DNA of 64,000 nucleotides. Origin: an uncultured Oscillospiraceae bacterium. Its GTDB lineage: Bacteria; Bacillota; Clostridia; Oscillospirales; Acutalibacteraceae. This document shows, in pieces, positions 16,771 through 25,345 of the stretch. Position 1 is the stretch's first letter. Each line of letters opens with the position of its first letter. Made by a program: the position numbers and the translations under genes. Where the stretch lies: NCBI GenBank assembly GCA_900544375.1, contig UQUZ01000008.1, forward strand, positions 9,428 through 73,427, written 5' to 3'. The notes below the pieces were generated by a model. It was not told the origin of the DNA. It did no database searches and worked only from the letters and a program-made list of their open reading frames with translations.

Positions 16771-16793
16771 AATTACGGACTAATTACGGACTA
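16771..16793. repeat. Short tandem direct repeat
   Basis: AATTACGGACTA occurs twice in a row (sharing one base) between the tRNA terminator and the integrase remnant. It may be residue of an attachment or excisionase site; no function is shown. Confidence 0.5.
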
Positions 16794-16797
16794 AAAT

Positions 16798-16838
16798 AGG
16801 GGGCTGAACGTTTCAAGTTTACCCCCCTGTTTTTTTAT
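16798..16838 (+). terminator. Terminator-like hairpin
   Basis: AGGGGG / CCCCCT arms, with AAC/GTT pairing further in, followed by GTTTTTTT. It sits at the 3' side of the integrase remnant; the plus-strand transcript it would end is not obvious. Confidence 0.55.
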
Positions 16839-16840
16839 AT

Positions 16841-17319
16841 TTATAGTTTTAAATGCTCATTGATCAGCTTTGCGGCATTGTCGATCATACTTGCTTTCAA
16901 GCGCAGGTACACTTCGTGGATCATTTTTTGATTTGCATGGCCCACCAGCCTGCATGGCAATCTCATCAGGCGCGCCCGCTCATATTCGTGGTGGAACTGA
17001 TGGGCGCATACGTCGGCTACCCAGTCGGTTTGATGGTAGGTGTACTGCTTACCATTTCGCACGCGGGTGTAGGTGCGCGTGATTGGATGCGCCAAAATTC
17101 CGCCCAATGGCGATGATACCAAGGGGCGGTCACCGGTTGCGTCCCTAAGCCGATGATGTACGTTTCCGGCGGTAATCCCCGGTATGGCTCCAGCGCATCT
17201 TTGAGCAGTTGCAGCAGGGGAACCTGCCGGATGATGTCTTGGTCACGGTAATTTGCGGCTGATTGTAGACCAATTCCACGGCTTTTGTGATGTGAATGAT
17301 ATATAGATAATGAAAACAA
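16841..17319 (-). pseudogene. Remnant of a phage/ICE-type tyrosine integrase (C-terminal part, frameshifted)
   Basis: Two minus-strand frames overlap at 17017-17122 and together resemble the catalytic C-terminus of a tyrosine recombinase. The upstream frame gives RQVPLLQLLKDALEPYRGLP and PVTAPWYHRHWAEF; the downstream frame gives HQTDWVADVCAHQFHHEYERA, then RLVGHANQKMIHEVYLRLK, matching the HxxR / LxGH / Y box. The first His box reads HQFHH (Arg lost), and part of the helix before LVGH is deleted. The N-terminal arm- and core-binding domains are absent. It is about 170 bp downstream of tRNA-Pro and points toward it, the usual place for an integrase of an element that used the tRNA as attB. 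Confidence 0.75.
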
Positions 17320-17322
17320 AAA

Positions 17323-17361
17323 GCGGGAACCAGTAATAAAAAACTGGCTCCCGTCTTTTTT
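17323..17361 (+). terminator. Terminator hairpin
   Basis: GCGGGAACCAGT / ACTGGCTCCCGTC stem (one mismatch) with an AATAAAAA loop and CTTTTTTG tail. No plus-strand gene ends here; possibly left from the decayed element. Confidence 0.7.
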
Positions 17362-17772
17362 GTAGCATTTTATTGCATATCAAGGCTGTTCCCTTTTGTA
17401 GTAAATTCGTAGTAATTTGAGTATCTTATTATTTCGTTTTGCTTGTAATTAAAGGGTTTTTCTAGATAATCATTTAGATTTTCTATAAATGTTTTTAAAA
17501 GTAAATATTTGGGATAAAAACATTTGTTTTCATAATTATTACAAAATTAAACATAAATTTTAGTAATGATTACTTCAATAAAAGAAAATAATACTTTTTA
17601 CTACCTATAATGAATTTAAGTTATGGGCACTCGATTTTTCTTTGTATCAATCGGTTTTCCCTCTGTATAGAGCAGGAATTTGTTCTGTCCTTTTGTTTTA
17701 TGCGAACTTGGAGATATATCATCCTGTGTAGCTCGTAAAAAAGGGGGCCTGTGTAGAGACTGAGCGAAGCAC
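17362..17772. other. AT-rich intergenic stretch without a gene
   Basis: No frame with coding character on either strand; composition is clearly more AT-rich than the surroundings (runs such as AAATAATACTTTTTACTACC). Together with the integrase remnant this looks like the residue of a mobile element. The tyrS promoter begins at its right edge. Confidence 0.6.
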
Positions 17773-17801
17773 TTGACTTTTTAGATCACATTGGTTATAA
17801 T
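17773..17801 (+). promoter_or_regulatory. Promoter of the tyrS T-box transcript
   Basis: -35 TTGACT (17773-17778), 17-bp spacer, -10 TATAAT (17796-17801). Confidence 0.88.
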
Positions 17802-17807
17802 CCCCTC

Positions 17808-18086
17808 AATGGCAATGAAAAGAAGAAGTAGTGGCCCATGTTCGGCGCAGAGAGTTCCCGGTTGGTGAAAGGGAATGCGGGCATTCCATGAAATACATCT
17901 TTGAGCTGCAAGGCTGAACAGGAATCTCAGTAGGCCGCGCCGGCAGCGCCCGTTACAGCGTGAGGGTATGAATCGTTTAAGGCGAGTGTACCCGGTGAGG
18001 CCGCTTTTGTGAGAAAGCGGTAAATAGAGGTGGTACCGCGGATTTTCCGCCCTCTGTAATTTTGGATTGCAGAGGGCGTTTTTTAT
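17808..18086 (+). promoter_or_regulatory. T-box riboswitch (tyrosine) with terminator, controlling tyrS
   Basis: About 280-nt leader. Stem I carries the specifier TAC (17894-17896, within GAAATACATC), the Tyr codon. The T-box/antiterminator sequence GGTGGTACCGCG is at 18029-18040 and is followed by the competing terminator CGCCCTCTG / CAGAGGGCG (18048-18078) with a TTTTTT tail. Uncharged tRNA-Tyr should stabilise the antiterminator and turn tyrS on. Confidence 0.95.
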
Positions 18087-18123
18087 AACCTTCTGCACGG
18101 AAAATTTTTGGGAGGTATTTGGA

Positions 18124-19350
18124 ATGAGCGTATTTGACGAACTCAAGGCGCGCGGCATGATCGCGCAGATGACCAATGAGGAAAAGATCCGGGATTTGAT
18201 GGAGAATCAAAAAATCAAGTTCTATATCGGCTTCGATCCCACGGCAGATAGCCTGCATGTGGGCCATTTCGTGCAGATTATGGTGATGGCGCATATGCAG
18301 CGCGCAGGGCATGTGCCGATTGCGCTGTTCGGCGGCGGTACCGGCATGATTGGTGACCCGTCCGGCAAAACCGATATGCGCAAAATGCTGACAAAGGAGA
18401 CCATTCAGCACAATATCGACTGCTTCCAAAAGCAGATGTCAAAGCTGGTGGATTTTTCGGATGGCAAGGCTTTAATGGTCAACAATGCCGATTGGCTGCT
18501 AAATCTGAATTATATTGAATTTCTGCGCGAGGTTGGCGTTCATTTTTCCGTCAACCGTATGCTGGCGGCGGAGTGCTATAAACAGCGGCTGGAGCGCGGG
18601 CTCTCCTTCTTTGAGCTGAATTATATGATTATGCAGAGCTATGATTTTCTTGTGCTCAGCCGGGAATATGACTGCCAGCTCGAATTTGGCGGGGACGATC
18701 AGTGGAGCAATATCATCGGCGGTGTGGAATTAAACCGCCGCATGGATGGCCGCGAGGTTTGCGGCATGACCTTCAATCTTTTGCAAACGAGCGACGGCCG
18801 CAAAATGGGCAAGACGGAAAAAGGCGCCGTGTGGCTTGATCCGGAAAAGACCAGCCCCTATGAGTTTTATCAATACTGGCGCAATGTTGACGATGCAGAT
18901 GTCATTAACTGCATGAAGATGTTAACCTTTATCCCGCTTGATGAAATTGCAGAATATGAGAAGCTGGAGGGCAGCGCGCTTAATCAGGCCAAGGAGAAGC
19001 TGGCCTTTGAGGTGACAAAGCTTATCCACGGCGCAGAAGAGGCCCAGAAGGCACAGTCTGCCGCGAAGGCCCTTTTCAGCAGCAGCGCGGATGCAGAGCA
19101 TATGCCGACTACTGTGCTGAAGCCGGAGCAGTTCACGGATGACGCTATTACGGTAATTGATATCCTGGTGGCCGCATCTCTTGCCAAATCAAAAGGGGAA
19201 GCACGCCGGCTCATCGAGCAGGGCGGTATTACGGTGGATGATGGGCGTGTAACGAATCTCGGCGCGGCTGTCTCCAAGGCTGATTTTGCAAAGGGCCATG
19301 TGCTTGTTAAAAAAGGGAAAAAGGTATTTCATAAGATTGTGCTAGAATAA
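18124..19350 (+). CDS. tyrS: Tyrosyl-tRNA synthetase
   Basis: 408 residues from the ATG at 18124 (GGGAGGTATTTGGA upstream); an in-frame ATG at 18067 lies within the terminator hairpin of the T-box and is rejected. Class I synthetase: [13 protein letters not shown] (HIGH box HVGH at 45-48), [13 protein letters not shown], and KMSKS variant [12 protein letters not shown]-terminal S4 domain ([20 protein letters not shown]) binds the tRNA long arm. Charges tRNA-Tyr in the cytosol; regulated by the T-box in its leader. Confidence 0.97.
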   Translation: MSVFDELKARGMIAQMTNEEKIRDLMENQKIKFYIGFDPTADSLHVGHFVQIMVMAHMQRAGHVPIALFGGGTGMIGDPSGKTDMRKMLTKETIQHNIDCFQKQMSKLVDFSDGKALMVNNADWLLNLNYIEFLREVGVHFSVNRMLAAECYKQRLERGLSFFELNYMIMQSYDFLVLSREYDCQLEFGGDDQWSNIIGGVELNRRMDGREVCGMTFNLLQTSDGRKMGKTEKGAVWLDPEKTSPYEFYQYWRNVDDADVINCMKMLTFIPLDEIAEYEKLEGSALNQAKEKLAFEVTKLIHGAEEAQKAQSAAKALFSSSADAEHMPTTVLKPEQFTDDAITVIDILVAASLAKSKGEARRLIEQGGITVDDGRVTNLGAAVSKADFAKGHVLVKKGKKVFHKIVLE

Positions 19351-19353
19351 GCG

Positions 19354-19393
19354 AAAAGCAGTCCGCAGATGGGGCGGACTGCTCTTCGTTTTT
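19354..19393 (+). terminator. Terminator of tyrS
   Basis: Perfect stem AGCAGTCCGC / GCGGACTGCT with a 7-nt loop and the T-rich tail CTTCGTTTTT. Confidence 0.88.
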
Positions 19394-19425
19394 ATGAAAT
19401 TTTATTTGGAAAGAAGGTTTATCAA

Positions 19426-20418
19426 ATGAAACGCAAGCATAGGGGGTGGAAGATCGCTCTGTGCGTGGTTTTGGCGCTGGTCGTCTGCATCGCAGGCACG
19501 TAAACGGCGATCTATTTCCACCGCTCAGAGCCCGCTTCCGTCAAGCCGTATACCGGGTCGTTCCGATATATCACGACCGACGGCAAGGCAATGGTTTCCG
19601 CGCACCGCAGCGGGGGAGATTTGAATCCGGAAGAGTCTATGGCCGCTTTCAAAAACTGTGTGGAGAGCAAGGATTTTCAGACGGATATTTTTGAGTTTGA
19701 TCTCCACATCACAAAGGACGGCGTTTTAATTCTCCTTCACGACGATACGCTGGATCGAACCAGCGATTCCGCAGAGGTATTCGGTGAGGAAGATGTCCGC
19801 CCGGAGGACAAGACCTATGAAGAGCTGCGAACGCTCAATATGGGCGCAAAATTTACCGCGCAGGATGGCAGCACACCTTACAAAGGGCTCAAAGGGGACG
19901 ATGTGCCAGATGACGTGCGCATCCAGCGGGTAGAGGAGGTGCTGGATTATTTACAGGCGCATGGGGATTTTCAGTACATCATTGAGATCAAAAACGGCGG
20001 CGATCTTGGCAAGCAGGGGGTTGATATCCTCTATAACATCCTGAAGGAACGGGATTTGCTCGACGATGTAATCTTCGGCACGTTTCATGGGGAAGTCAGC
20101 AAATATGTGGATGAAAAGTATCCGGATCTGATGCGGTCCGCCGGAATTGCAGAGGTGCTTCAATTTTATTTTGCAAGCTTCCTCGGTATCAAACTGGATG
20201 TGAACTATGTGGCGCTCCAGATTCCCTATAGGCTTGCAGGTTTTAATCTGGGCACAGCTCGCATTATCAATTATGCGCACTCAATGGATCTGGCGGTTCA
20301 GTATTGGACGATCAACGACCCTGAGGATGTGAAATATTTAAATTCTATTGGCGCAGACTGCATTATGTCCGACGATCCGGGCATGGCATATCGGGTTATC
20401 AACGGGCAGAACAGTTAA
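19426..20418 (+). pseudogene. Glycerophosphodiester phosphodiesterase interrupted by an in-frame TAA after the signal sequence
   Basis: A frame starts at ATG 19426 (AAGAAGGTTTATCAA upstream) with a basic, hydrophobic leader MKRKHRGWKIALCVVLALVV, then hits TAA at 19501-19503. The same frame continues without further stops to 20418 and encodes a GDPD TIM-barrel: SAHRSGGDLNPEES (catalytic His-Arg), EFDLHITKDG (Glu-x-Asp), LLHDDTLDRTSD, YIIEIKNGG and the C-terminal WTINDPED and GADCIMSDDP. The enzyme family hydrolyses glycerophosphodiesters to glycerol 3-phosphate and an alcohol. As read, the leader is cut off; a 275-residue product could only start internally at 19591, lacking membrane targeting. 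Recent nonsense mutation or sequencing error. Confidence 0.8.
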
Positions 20419-20435
20419 ATGAAAACAGGCAAGCG

Positions 20436-20470
20436 GGCGGCGGGAATCACTATGATTCCCGCCGCCTGTT
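20436..20470. terminator. Hairpin between convergent genes
   Basis: Perfect 14-bp arms GGCGGCGGGAATCA / TGATTCCCGCCGCC with a 3-nt loop; an outer AACAGG / CCTGTT pair can extend it. T-runs are weak, but its position between the GDPD and ABC permease genes fits a shared terminator. Confidence 0.75.
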
Positions 20471-20480
20471 GATGAACCCT

Positions 20481-21218
20481 TTACATTTGATCGCTGTGCA
20501 TTTTTCGCATAAAAACGAGGACCGCCGCGGCAAAGACGAGCATGGCATAGCCCGCTACCCATACGAGCTCTGGTAGGATACTGCTGTAGTTGCCCGTGAG
20601 AGCGTACCGCCCAGCATTAACGGCATGGGCGAAGGGGAGAAGGTTTGCAATGGTTTCAAATGCTCCGCCAACCAATTTCAAATCGAACCATGTTCCAGAT
20701 AGCCACGCGCTCAAATTGGTCAGAAGCGCACCGCACACGCCGCCAACCTGCTTATCATTGAATACGCTCCCACAAAGCAGACCAATCCCAATAAAAAGCA
20801 GCACGGCAGGAATCGATACAGCCATTGCAAGCAAAATCCGCACATTGCATGTTAACCCCAGTAAGAGGGCCACTGCGTAGCATACCGCCATCTGTGCAGC
20901 GGCCAGTGGCACAAGCGGAGCCGTATAGCCAAGAATAAAATGGGGAGCGGTCATCGGTGAGGTAAACAATCGTAGCATGAAGGCGCCGGTGCGATCCTTT
21001 GCAATCAACATTCCAGAAAAGAGGGAAATAAAAGATAAACCAAATACCGCGATTCCAGGCGCCAACTGCTCGATTTCAAATAAATCCACCGGAATATTCG
21101 ATTGAATCAGCGACAAAAGCAAAAGAACGATAACTGGAAACCCAATCCCGAACACCAAGTTCAATTTATCCCGCAGCATTTCCTTGGCGTTTCGTATGGC
21201 AAAAGCCAGCGTTTTCAT
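20481..21218 (-). CDS. ABC-2 type transporter permease
   Basis: 245 residues from the ATG at 21218, which overlaps the ATPase stop as ATGA. Six hydrophobic segments; the motif of ABC-2 exporters is seen in AKDRTGAFMLRLFTSPMTAPHFILGY and in the late SGTWFDLKLVGGAFETIANLLPFAHAVNAGRYAL. Works with the ATPase at 21215-21949 as an efflux pump of unknown substrate (drug, lipid or peptide). Part of the AbrB-ATPase-permease operon. Confidence 0.85.
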   Translation of the reverse strand: MKTLAFAIRNAKEMLRDKLNLVFGIGFPVIVLLLLSLIQSNIPVDLFEIEQLAPGIAVFGLSFISLFSGMLIAKDRTGAFMLRLFTSPMTAPHFILGYTAPLVPLAAAQMAVCYAVALLLGLTCNVRILLAMAVSIPAVLLFIGIGLLCGSVFNDKQVGGVCGALLTNLSAWLSGTWFDLKLVGGAFETIANLLPFAHAVNAGRYALTGNYSSILPELVWVAGYAMLVFAAAVLVFMRKMHSDQM

Positions 21219-21949
21219 GCCATTCCACCTCCCTCGCCGCACAGCGTGACAAATGCATCCTCAAAAGAAGCTGCATTTGCCTGGGCCGTCAGTTCTTGCG
21301 CGGTTCCAAGCGCTTTTAGCTTGCCATGGGCCATGATGCCAACGCGGTCTGACAGCGCTTGTGCTTCCTCCAGATAATGTGTTGTCAATAAAATGGTTAT
21401 GTTGCCTTTCAGCCCCTCTATGAGCTTCCACAGCTCTCTCCGCGCCAACACATCGAGCCCTAGTGTCGGCTCATCAAGGAATAAAATTCGCGGCTCGGAA
21501 ATCAGAGCCATTGCGATAGAAAGCCGCCTCTGCCAGCCGCCGGAGAGGGTTTTGGCCCTGCTTTTTGCGATTTCCTCCATGCCGAAGGCCGTAATGGTTT
21601 CCTGCGCTTTTTGCTTGCTTTGGCTTCTTGATTCCCCATAAACGCCGCAGATCAGCTCCAGATTTTCACGCACGCTCAGATTTGGCGCAATTGCTGTTTC
21701 TTGTGGAGAAACATTGATGTTTTTTTTGACCTCATAGGGTTGTGAAACAATACTTTTTCCCATCAGGAGCGCGTCCCCGCTAGTTGGGCGCAGCAAGCAC
21801 GAAAGCATTTTAATCGTGGTTGTCTTACCCGCGCCGTTCACGCCGAGGAGGGCAAACAGTTCCCCTTGATCAATCGTCAGATTCAGCGCGTCAACAGCTA
21901 TTTTATCCTTGTAGCGTTTCGTAAGCGCTGTTGTTTCAATCGCTTTCAT
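21215..21949 (-). CDS. ABC transporter ATP-binding protein (ABC-2 exporter)
   Basis: 244 residues from the ATG at 21949; the frame is open further upstream inside the AbrB gene but without a ribosome-binding site, while GTGAGGACG precedes 21949. Walker A GVNGAGKTT near residue 38, signature LSGGWQRR, Walker B ILFLDEPTLGLD and H-loop LLTTHY. It overlaps the AbrB-type gene by 14 bp and the permease by 4 bp, so the three are one translation-coupled operon. Exported compound unknown. Confidence 0.9.
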   Translation of the reverse strand: MKAIETTALTKRYKDKIAVDALNLTIDQGELFALLGVNGAGKTTTIKMLSCLLRPTSGDALLMGKSIVSQPYEVKKNINVSPQETAIAPNLSVRENLELICGVYGESRSQSKQKAQETITAFGMEEIAKSRAKTLSGGWQRRLSIAMALISEPRILFLDEPTLGLDVLARRELWKLIEGLKGNITILLTTHYLEEAQALSDRVGIMAHGKLKALGTAQELTAQANAASFEDAFVTLCGEGGGMA

Positions 21950-22250
21950 CGTCCTCACCGCCCTCTTGAGTTTCTCGGATTGCACGGGCAAAGGTGATAG
22001 AATCCTCTTCCGTATGCTCCGGATAAATTTCTTTTGCTTTGCCGGCAAAAATAGCGTCCGCGATTTTTGCAAACACGCCATAGCGTTCAATTGCGATGCC
22101 TTTTTGGGCGTCCGCCAGCAGGAGAAGGGTATCGCCGGGGTTAATCTGGAACATATCCCGCACTTCCTTCGGGATCACGATTTGCCCCTTGGGGCCGACC
22201 TTGACAGAGCTCATGAATTTATCGTTTCCTTTGAGTTTGCTTCCCATCAT
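21936..22250 (-). CDS. AbrB/SpoVT-type transcriptional regulator
   Basis: 104 residues. A swapped-hairpin AbrB domain is seen at about 14-58: SSVKVGPKGQIVIPKEVRDMFQINPGDTLLLLAD. A charged C-terminal tail follows (EIYPEHTEEDSITFARAIRETQEGGEDDESD). RBS AAGGAGATGTC. Placement as first gene of an ABC exporter operon suggests it controls this operon. A cluster of TTATA-type repeats just below its promoter is a possible binding site. Confidence 0.88.
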   Translation of the reverse strand: MMGSKLKGNDKFMSSVKVGPKGQIVIPKEVRDMFQINPGDTLLLLADAQKGIAIERYGVFAKIADAIFAGKAKEIYPEHTEEDSITFARAIRETQEGGEDDESD

Positions 22251-22270
22251 GACATCTCCTTAGTAATAAA

Positions 22271-22318
22271 AGTATAACTTATATAACTTATAATACTTTA
22301 TCCGATAAAATCTGTCAA
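22271..22318 (-). promoter_or_regulatory. Promoter and candidate operator of the AbrB-ABC operon
   Basis: Minus strand: -35 TTGACA (22313-22318), 17-bp spacer, -10 TATTAT (22290-22295). It is followed by AAGTTATATAAGTTATACTT, two AAGTTATA repeats that also form a near-palindrome over the start region (22271-22292), where an AbrB-type dimer or tetramer could bind. Confidence 0.75.
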
Positions 22319-22322
22319 CACC

Positions 22323-22368
22323 AAAGCAAAATGCCGGGCGAGATTCTCGCTCGGCATTTTGCTTTTAT
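22323..22368. terminator. Terminator downstream of the 22384 permease
   Basis: Stem AAAGCAAAATGCCG-GCGAG / CTCGC-CGGCATTTTGCTTT, nearly 20 bp, with T-tails on both strands. It separates the two ABC operons. Confidence 0.9.
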
Positions 22369-22383
22369 GTTTGTATAGGCCTT

Positions 22384-23160
22384 TTAGGAGCCGGTTGACC
22401 GGTAGTGCCGCAGACCAAATCTCCAGATTGCATAACAGGGGAGGAGGAAGACAAAGCACACCAGAGGCGCAAACATCCGCAGGATATTCTCCGAATTCCC
22501 GGTCAGATAATCCAGCGGAATCTGCTGAAACCAAGCGTAGGGGACAGCGACGGTGCAAAAGGTTAAAACGGCTTTCCCATAGACAGCCAGCGGATACTGC
22601 CCGAATTCCTTGCCGCCATCCGTCAGGACGTTCATAAATTCCAGCCCCTCCAGCGTAAAAAAGCTGAAGGCGGCATATAAAAGAAACAGGCAGGAAAAAA
22701 CAACCGTGCCTCCTACAATCATGAGCAATATCGTCAGCACCTTGGAAGGGTTCCAATGAATATCGCTTTTTGCAAAGGCAACAAGCATCATTAAAATGGC
22801 TTGCAGCATGCGGCCAATGCGCGATAGCTCCAGCTTTGAGGCAAGAATTTGAAAGATGGCGCTTCGCGGGCGCACGAGCATACGATCGAATTCACCATTG
22901 GAGATCGCTTTGGGGAACTGGTCAAAACCACGCGCGAAGCATTCTGCCAGCGAAAAGGCCATGATTATCACAGAGGAGCATAGCAGGATGTCTGTAAAGG
23001 TATATCCCTTGATCGCATGAAAGCGGTCAAGCAAAAAATAAACGCCTAAAATTGCGGAGAAGGAAATCAGAAATTGCCCGAATGCGGTCAAAAAGAAGGA
23101 TACTTTATATTGCATCAAGCTTTTGAGATGGATGGAGAGATATTTCCCATAAAGATTCAA
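22384..23160 (-). CDS. ABC-2 family permease (DUF990/PF06182-like), second subunit
   Basis: 258 residues from TTG at 23160 (GAGAGGAGAATTCA upstream). Six hydrophobic segments; FARGFDQFPKAISNGEFDRMLVRPRSAIFQILASKLELSRIGR is the characteristic cytoplasmic segment of this exporter family, with VPYAWFQQIPLDYLTG near the end. Pairs with the permease at 23212-24024 as a heterodimer driven by the ATPase at 24038-25030. Substrate unknown; such three-gene sets are common in Firmicutes. Confidence 0.85.
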   Translation of the reverse strand: MNLYGKYLSIHLKSLMQYKVSFFLTAFGQFLISFSAILGVYFLLDRFHAIKGYTFTDILLCSSVIIMAFSLAECFARGFDQFPKAISNGEFDRMLVRPRSAIFQILASKLELSRIGRMLQAILMMLVAFAKSDIHWNPSKVLTILLMIVGGTVVFSCLFLLYAAFSFFTLEGLEFMNVLTDGGKEFGQYPLAVYGKAVLTFCTVAVPYAWFQQIPLDYLTGNSENILRMFAPLVCFVFLLPCYAIWRFGLRHYRSTGS

Positions 23161-23211
23161 ATGAATTCTCCTCTCTTACCCGACGTATTTACAAAATTGC
23201 TTTTTGAAACG

Positions 23212-24024
23212 TTAACCGCCCTGGATGACAACGCGCTGAAGCGCCTTTCTCATCATCAGCCGCCCCAACAACAGCAGCGCCAGAAGCCAAAAAGCCTGGA
23301 TCAGGATGCTGACGAGCGCAGGCAATCCTGCCAAGTCGCCGCCATAGATTCGATAGGGCACGTTTTGCATGGAACCGAATGGGAGCAGCGAAAAAATGAC
23401 CTGCAATTTTTCCGGGAAAAAGGGCAGGGGAATAATGGCTCCGGAAAAGAAATCGACAACAGCAACGGCAACCAAACGGACGCCCATTGGCGAAATGGTA
23501 AAAAAGGCGGAGATATAAATCAGCATGCAAAAGGCCCCAACAACAAGCGCGCCCAATAGAAAAGATACAAGGAATAATCCCGCCGTCCCCCAAGAGGGTG
23601 GCAATCGTATTCCATAAGGGCTGGGTAAAAGCGCCGCAACGAGCAGGATTGGAAAACAGCGCAGTACCGCCCTGGCGAGCCGGCTTCCCAGCGTTCGAAA
23701 AAAGATCATGCTGTATAAATCACAGGGTCGGCAGAGCTCATAGGCGATATTGCCGGAGGATATCAGTTCAAAAATATCGTTATCCATATCCCAGACCATA
23801 AAAAGGGCCAAAAAAGCCTGTTGCAGCCAGATATAAGCAGAGAGCGCCTGCATATCCATGGGGAATGCGCCGGTTCCCGATTGATAGAACGTGTGGTAGA
23901 GGATGAGATACATCCCACCCCAGGCAAACTGCGTGACAATGCCCGCCAGTGCCGCGGCGCGGTATTGCATCCCGTTTGCAAAGCGGATGCGAAGAATAGA
24001 GCGGTATTTTCGAATCGTCTGCAA
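23212..24024 (-). CDS. ABC-2 family permease (DUF990/PF06182-like), first subunit
   Basis: 270 residues from TTG at 24024, which has AAGGAGGTGCCTTTC upstream; the open frame back to 24144 overlaps the ATPase and lacks a ribosome-binding site. Multiple membrane segments; the family segment appears as DMDNDIFELISSGNIAYELCRPCDLYSMIFFRTLGSRLAR, followed by DFFSGAIIPLPFFPEKL. Homologous in layout to the neighbouring 22384-23160 permease, so the pair likely arose by duplication. Confidence 0.85.
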   Translation of the reverse strand: MQTIRKYRSILRIRFANGMQYRAAALAGIVTQFAWGGMYLILYHTFYQSGTGAFPMDMQALSAYIWLQQAFLALFMVWDMDNDIFELISSGNIAYELCRPCDLYSMIFFRTLGSRLARAVLRCFPILLVAALLPSPYGIRLPPSWGTAGLFLVSFLLGALVVGAFCMLIYISAFFTISPMGVRLVAVAVVDFFSGAIIPLPFFPEKLQVIFSLLPFGSMQNVPYRIYGGDLAGLPALVSILIQAFWLLALLLLGRLMMRKALQRVVIQGG

Positions 24025-24037
24025 GAAAGGCACCTCC

Positions 24038-25030
24038 TTAAACGCCGAATTCCCGATAAAGGCCGACCACCAATTCTTCCGCGCTCGGTTGGGAAACAGA
24101 AAAATCGGTAACGTCCAAATGGGAGGAGAGCCATGCAATCGCATTTGAAACAGGGCAGAGTTTGATATCCGCCTCTAAGACAGCCCGCCCGTTGAGCGAT
24201 TCTCGAAGCGTGAGCCCCTGGGGCAGGCGAGATTCCGAATCCGTGATAGATTGATCTCCGCCGAAGCTGACAGTGATGGCGCGGGCCCCGCAATGCCTGC
24301 TTCGCAGCTCGCTGAGGGAGCCGTCCATCAAAATTTCTCCTTTTCCAATGAGCAGAATCCGCTCGGTGAGCGCCTCAATATCCTGCATATCGTGCGTCGT
24401 GAGGATGACCGTGGTGCCTTTTTTCTGGTTGAGCGTTTTAATAAACTCCCGCACTGCAATTTTGGAGACAGCATCGAGCCCAATGGTCGGCTCATCCAAA
24501 AATAGAACCTGCGGATCGTGCAGAAGCGACGCGGCAATCTCGCAGCGCATCCGCTGGCCCAAAGAGAGCTGGCGTGTTGGCGTTTTCAGGATCGTTTCGA
24601 GCGAGAGCATGGTGGTCAGCATATCGAGATTTTTACGGTAGCGCGTCGGCTCTACGGAATAGATATCCCGGATCAGCTCAAAGGAATCGATCACGGGCAC
24701 GTCCCACCAGAGCTGAGAGCGCTGCCCGAACACCACACCGATGTTGCGCACATGCTCCTTTCGCTGCTTCCAGGGCGTTTTCCCATTGATGCGGCAGGTG
24801 CCGCTGTCTGGCGTCAGAATGCCGCTCATGATTTTAATGCTGCTGCTTTTCCCCGCCCCGTTGGGCCCAATGTATCCGACCATCTCCCCATCTTGAATTG
24901 TGAAGCTTACGTTGCGCAGCGCTTCGATTTTTTCATATTCTCGATGAAATAGTGCTTTGGAGGCCGATTTCATGCCGCTGCCCCGCCGGGCAACGCGAAA
25001 GGTTTTGCAGATATTTGTTAGTTCAATCAT
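24038..25030 (-). CDS. ABC transporter ATP-binding protein of a PF06182-type exporter
   Basis: 330 residues, longer than a bare ATPase because of an N-terminal insertion (SASKALFHREYEKIEAL) and a ~90-residue C-terminal domain. Walker A GPNGAGKSSS about residue 57, Q-loop FGQRSQLWWDVPV, signature LSLGQRMRCEIA, Walker B VLFLDEPTIGLD, H-loop TTHD. The layout matches the NatA-like ATPases that always come with two permeases of this type. First gene of its operon. Confidence 0.9.
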   Translation of the reverse strand: MIELTNICKTFRVARRGSGMKSASKALFHREYEKIEALRNVSFTIQDGEMVGYIGPNGAGKSSSIKIMSGILTPDSGTCRINGKTPWKQRKEHVRNIGVVFGQRSQLWWDVPVIDSFELIRDIYSVEPTRYRKNLDMLTTMLSLETILKTPTRQLSLGQRMRCEIAASLLHDPQVLFLDEPTIGLDAVSKIAVREFIKTLNQKKGTTVILTTHDMQDIEALTERILLIGKGEILMDGSLSELRSRHCGARAITVSFGGDQSITDSESRLPQGLTLRESLNGRAVLEADIKLCPVSNAIAWLSSHLDVTDFSVSQPSAEELVVGLYREFGV

Positions 25031-25345
25031 CTTGGCCGAATACTCCCTTCCATTTTAAAATGCAACACAAAAAGCGCGTATCCGCTTGGGATACACGTTG
25101 CGTAGCTTTCCGGAATCCGGGTTGAGAAACGGAAAGGCGGTGAAATGTGGAAATTAAAGATACAACATTTTTTAGAATAAGTCAATAAAAAAATTGGTTC
25201 ACATTTTATTCTGTTGAATTTCACAACAAAAACCTCTCTCTTGTAAAAGGAAACAGTATGTGTACAGCTTGGGGATGCTTGAAGCAGTCTTTGAAACATG
25301 GTATATTGAGATAAACCCAATTAAATTTGAGGGGAGGCAAAAAGG
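25031..25345. other. Divergent promoter region between the ABC operon and ispD
   Basis: No gene. Minus-strand promoter for the ABC operon: TTGACT (25180-25185), 17 bp, TATCTT (25157-25162), leaving a ~125-nt leader that contains GTATCC-GCTTGG-GGATAC, a small hairpin at 25078-25093. Plus-strand promoter for ispD: TTGAAG (25279-25284), 17 bp, TATATT with an extended TGG (25302-25307). Confidence 0.7.
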
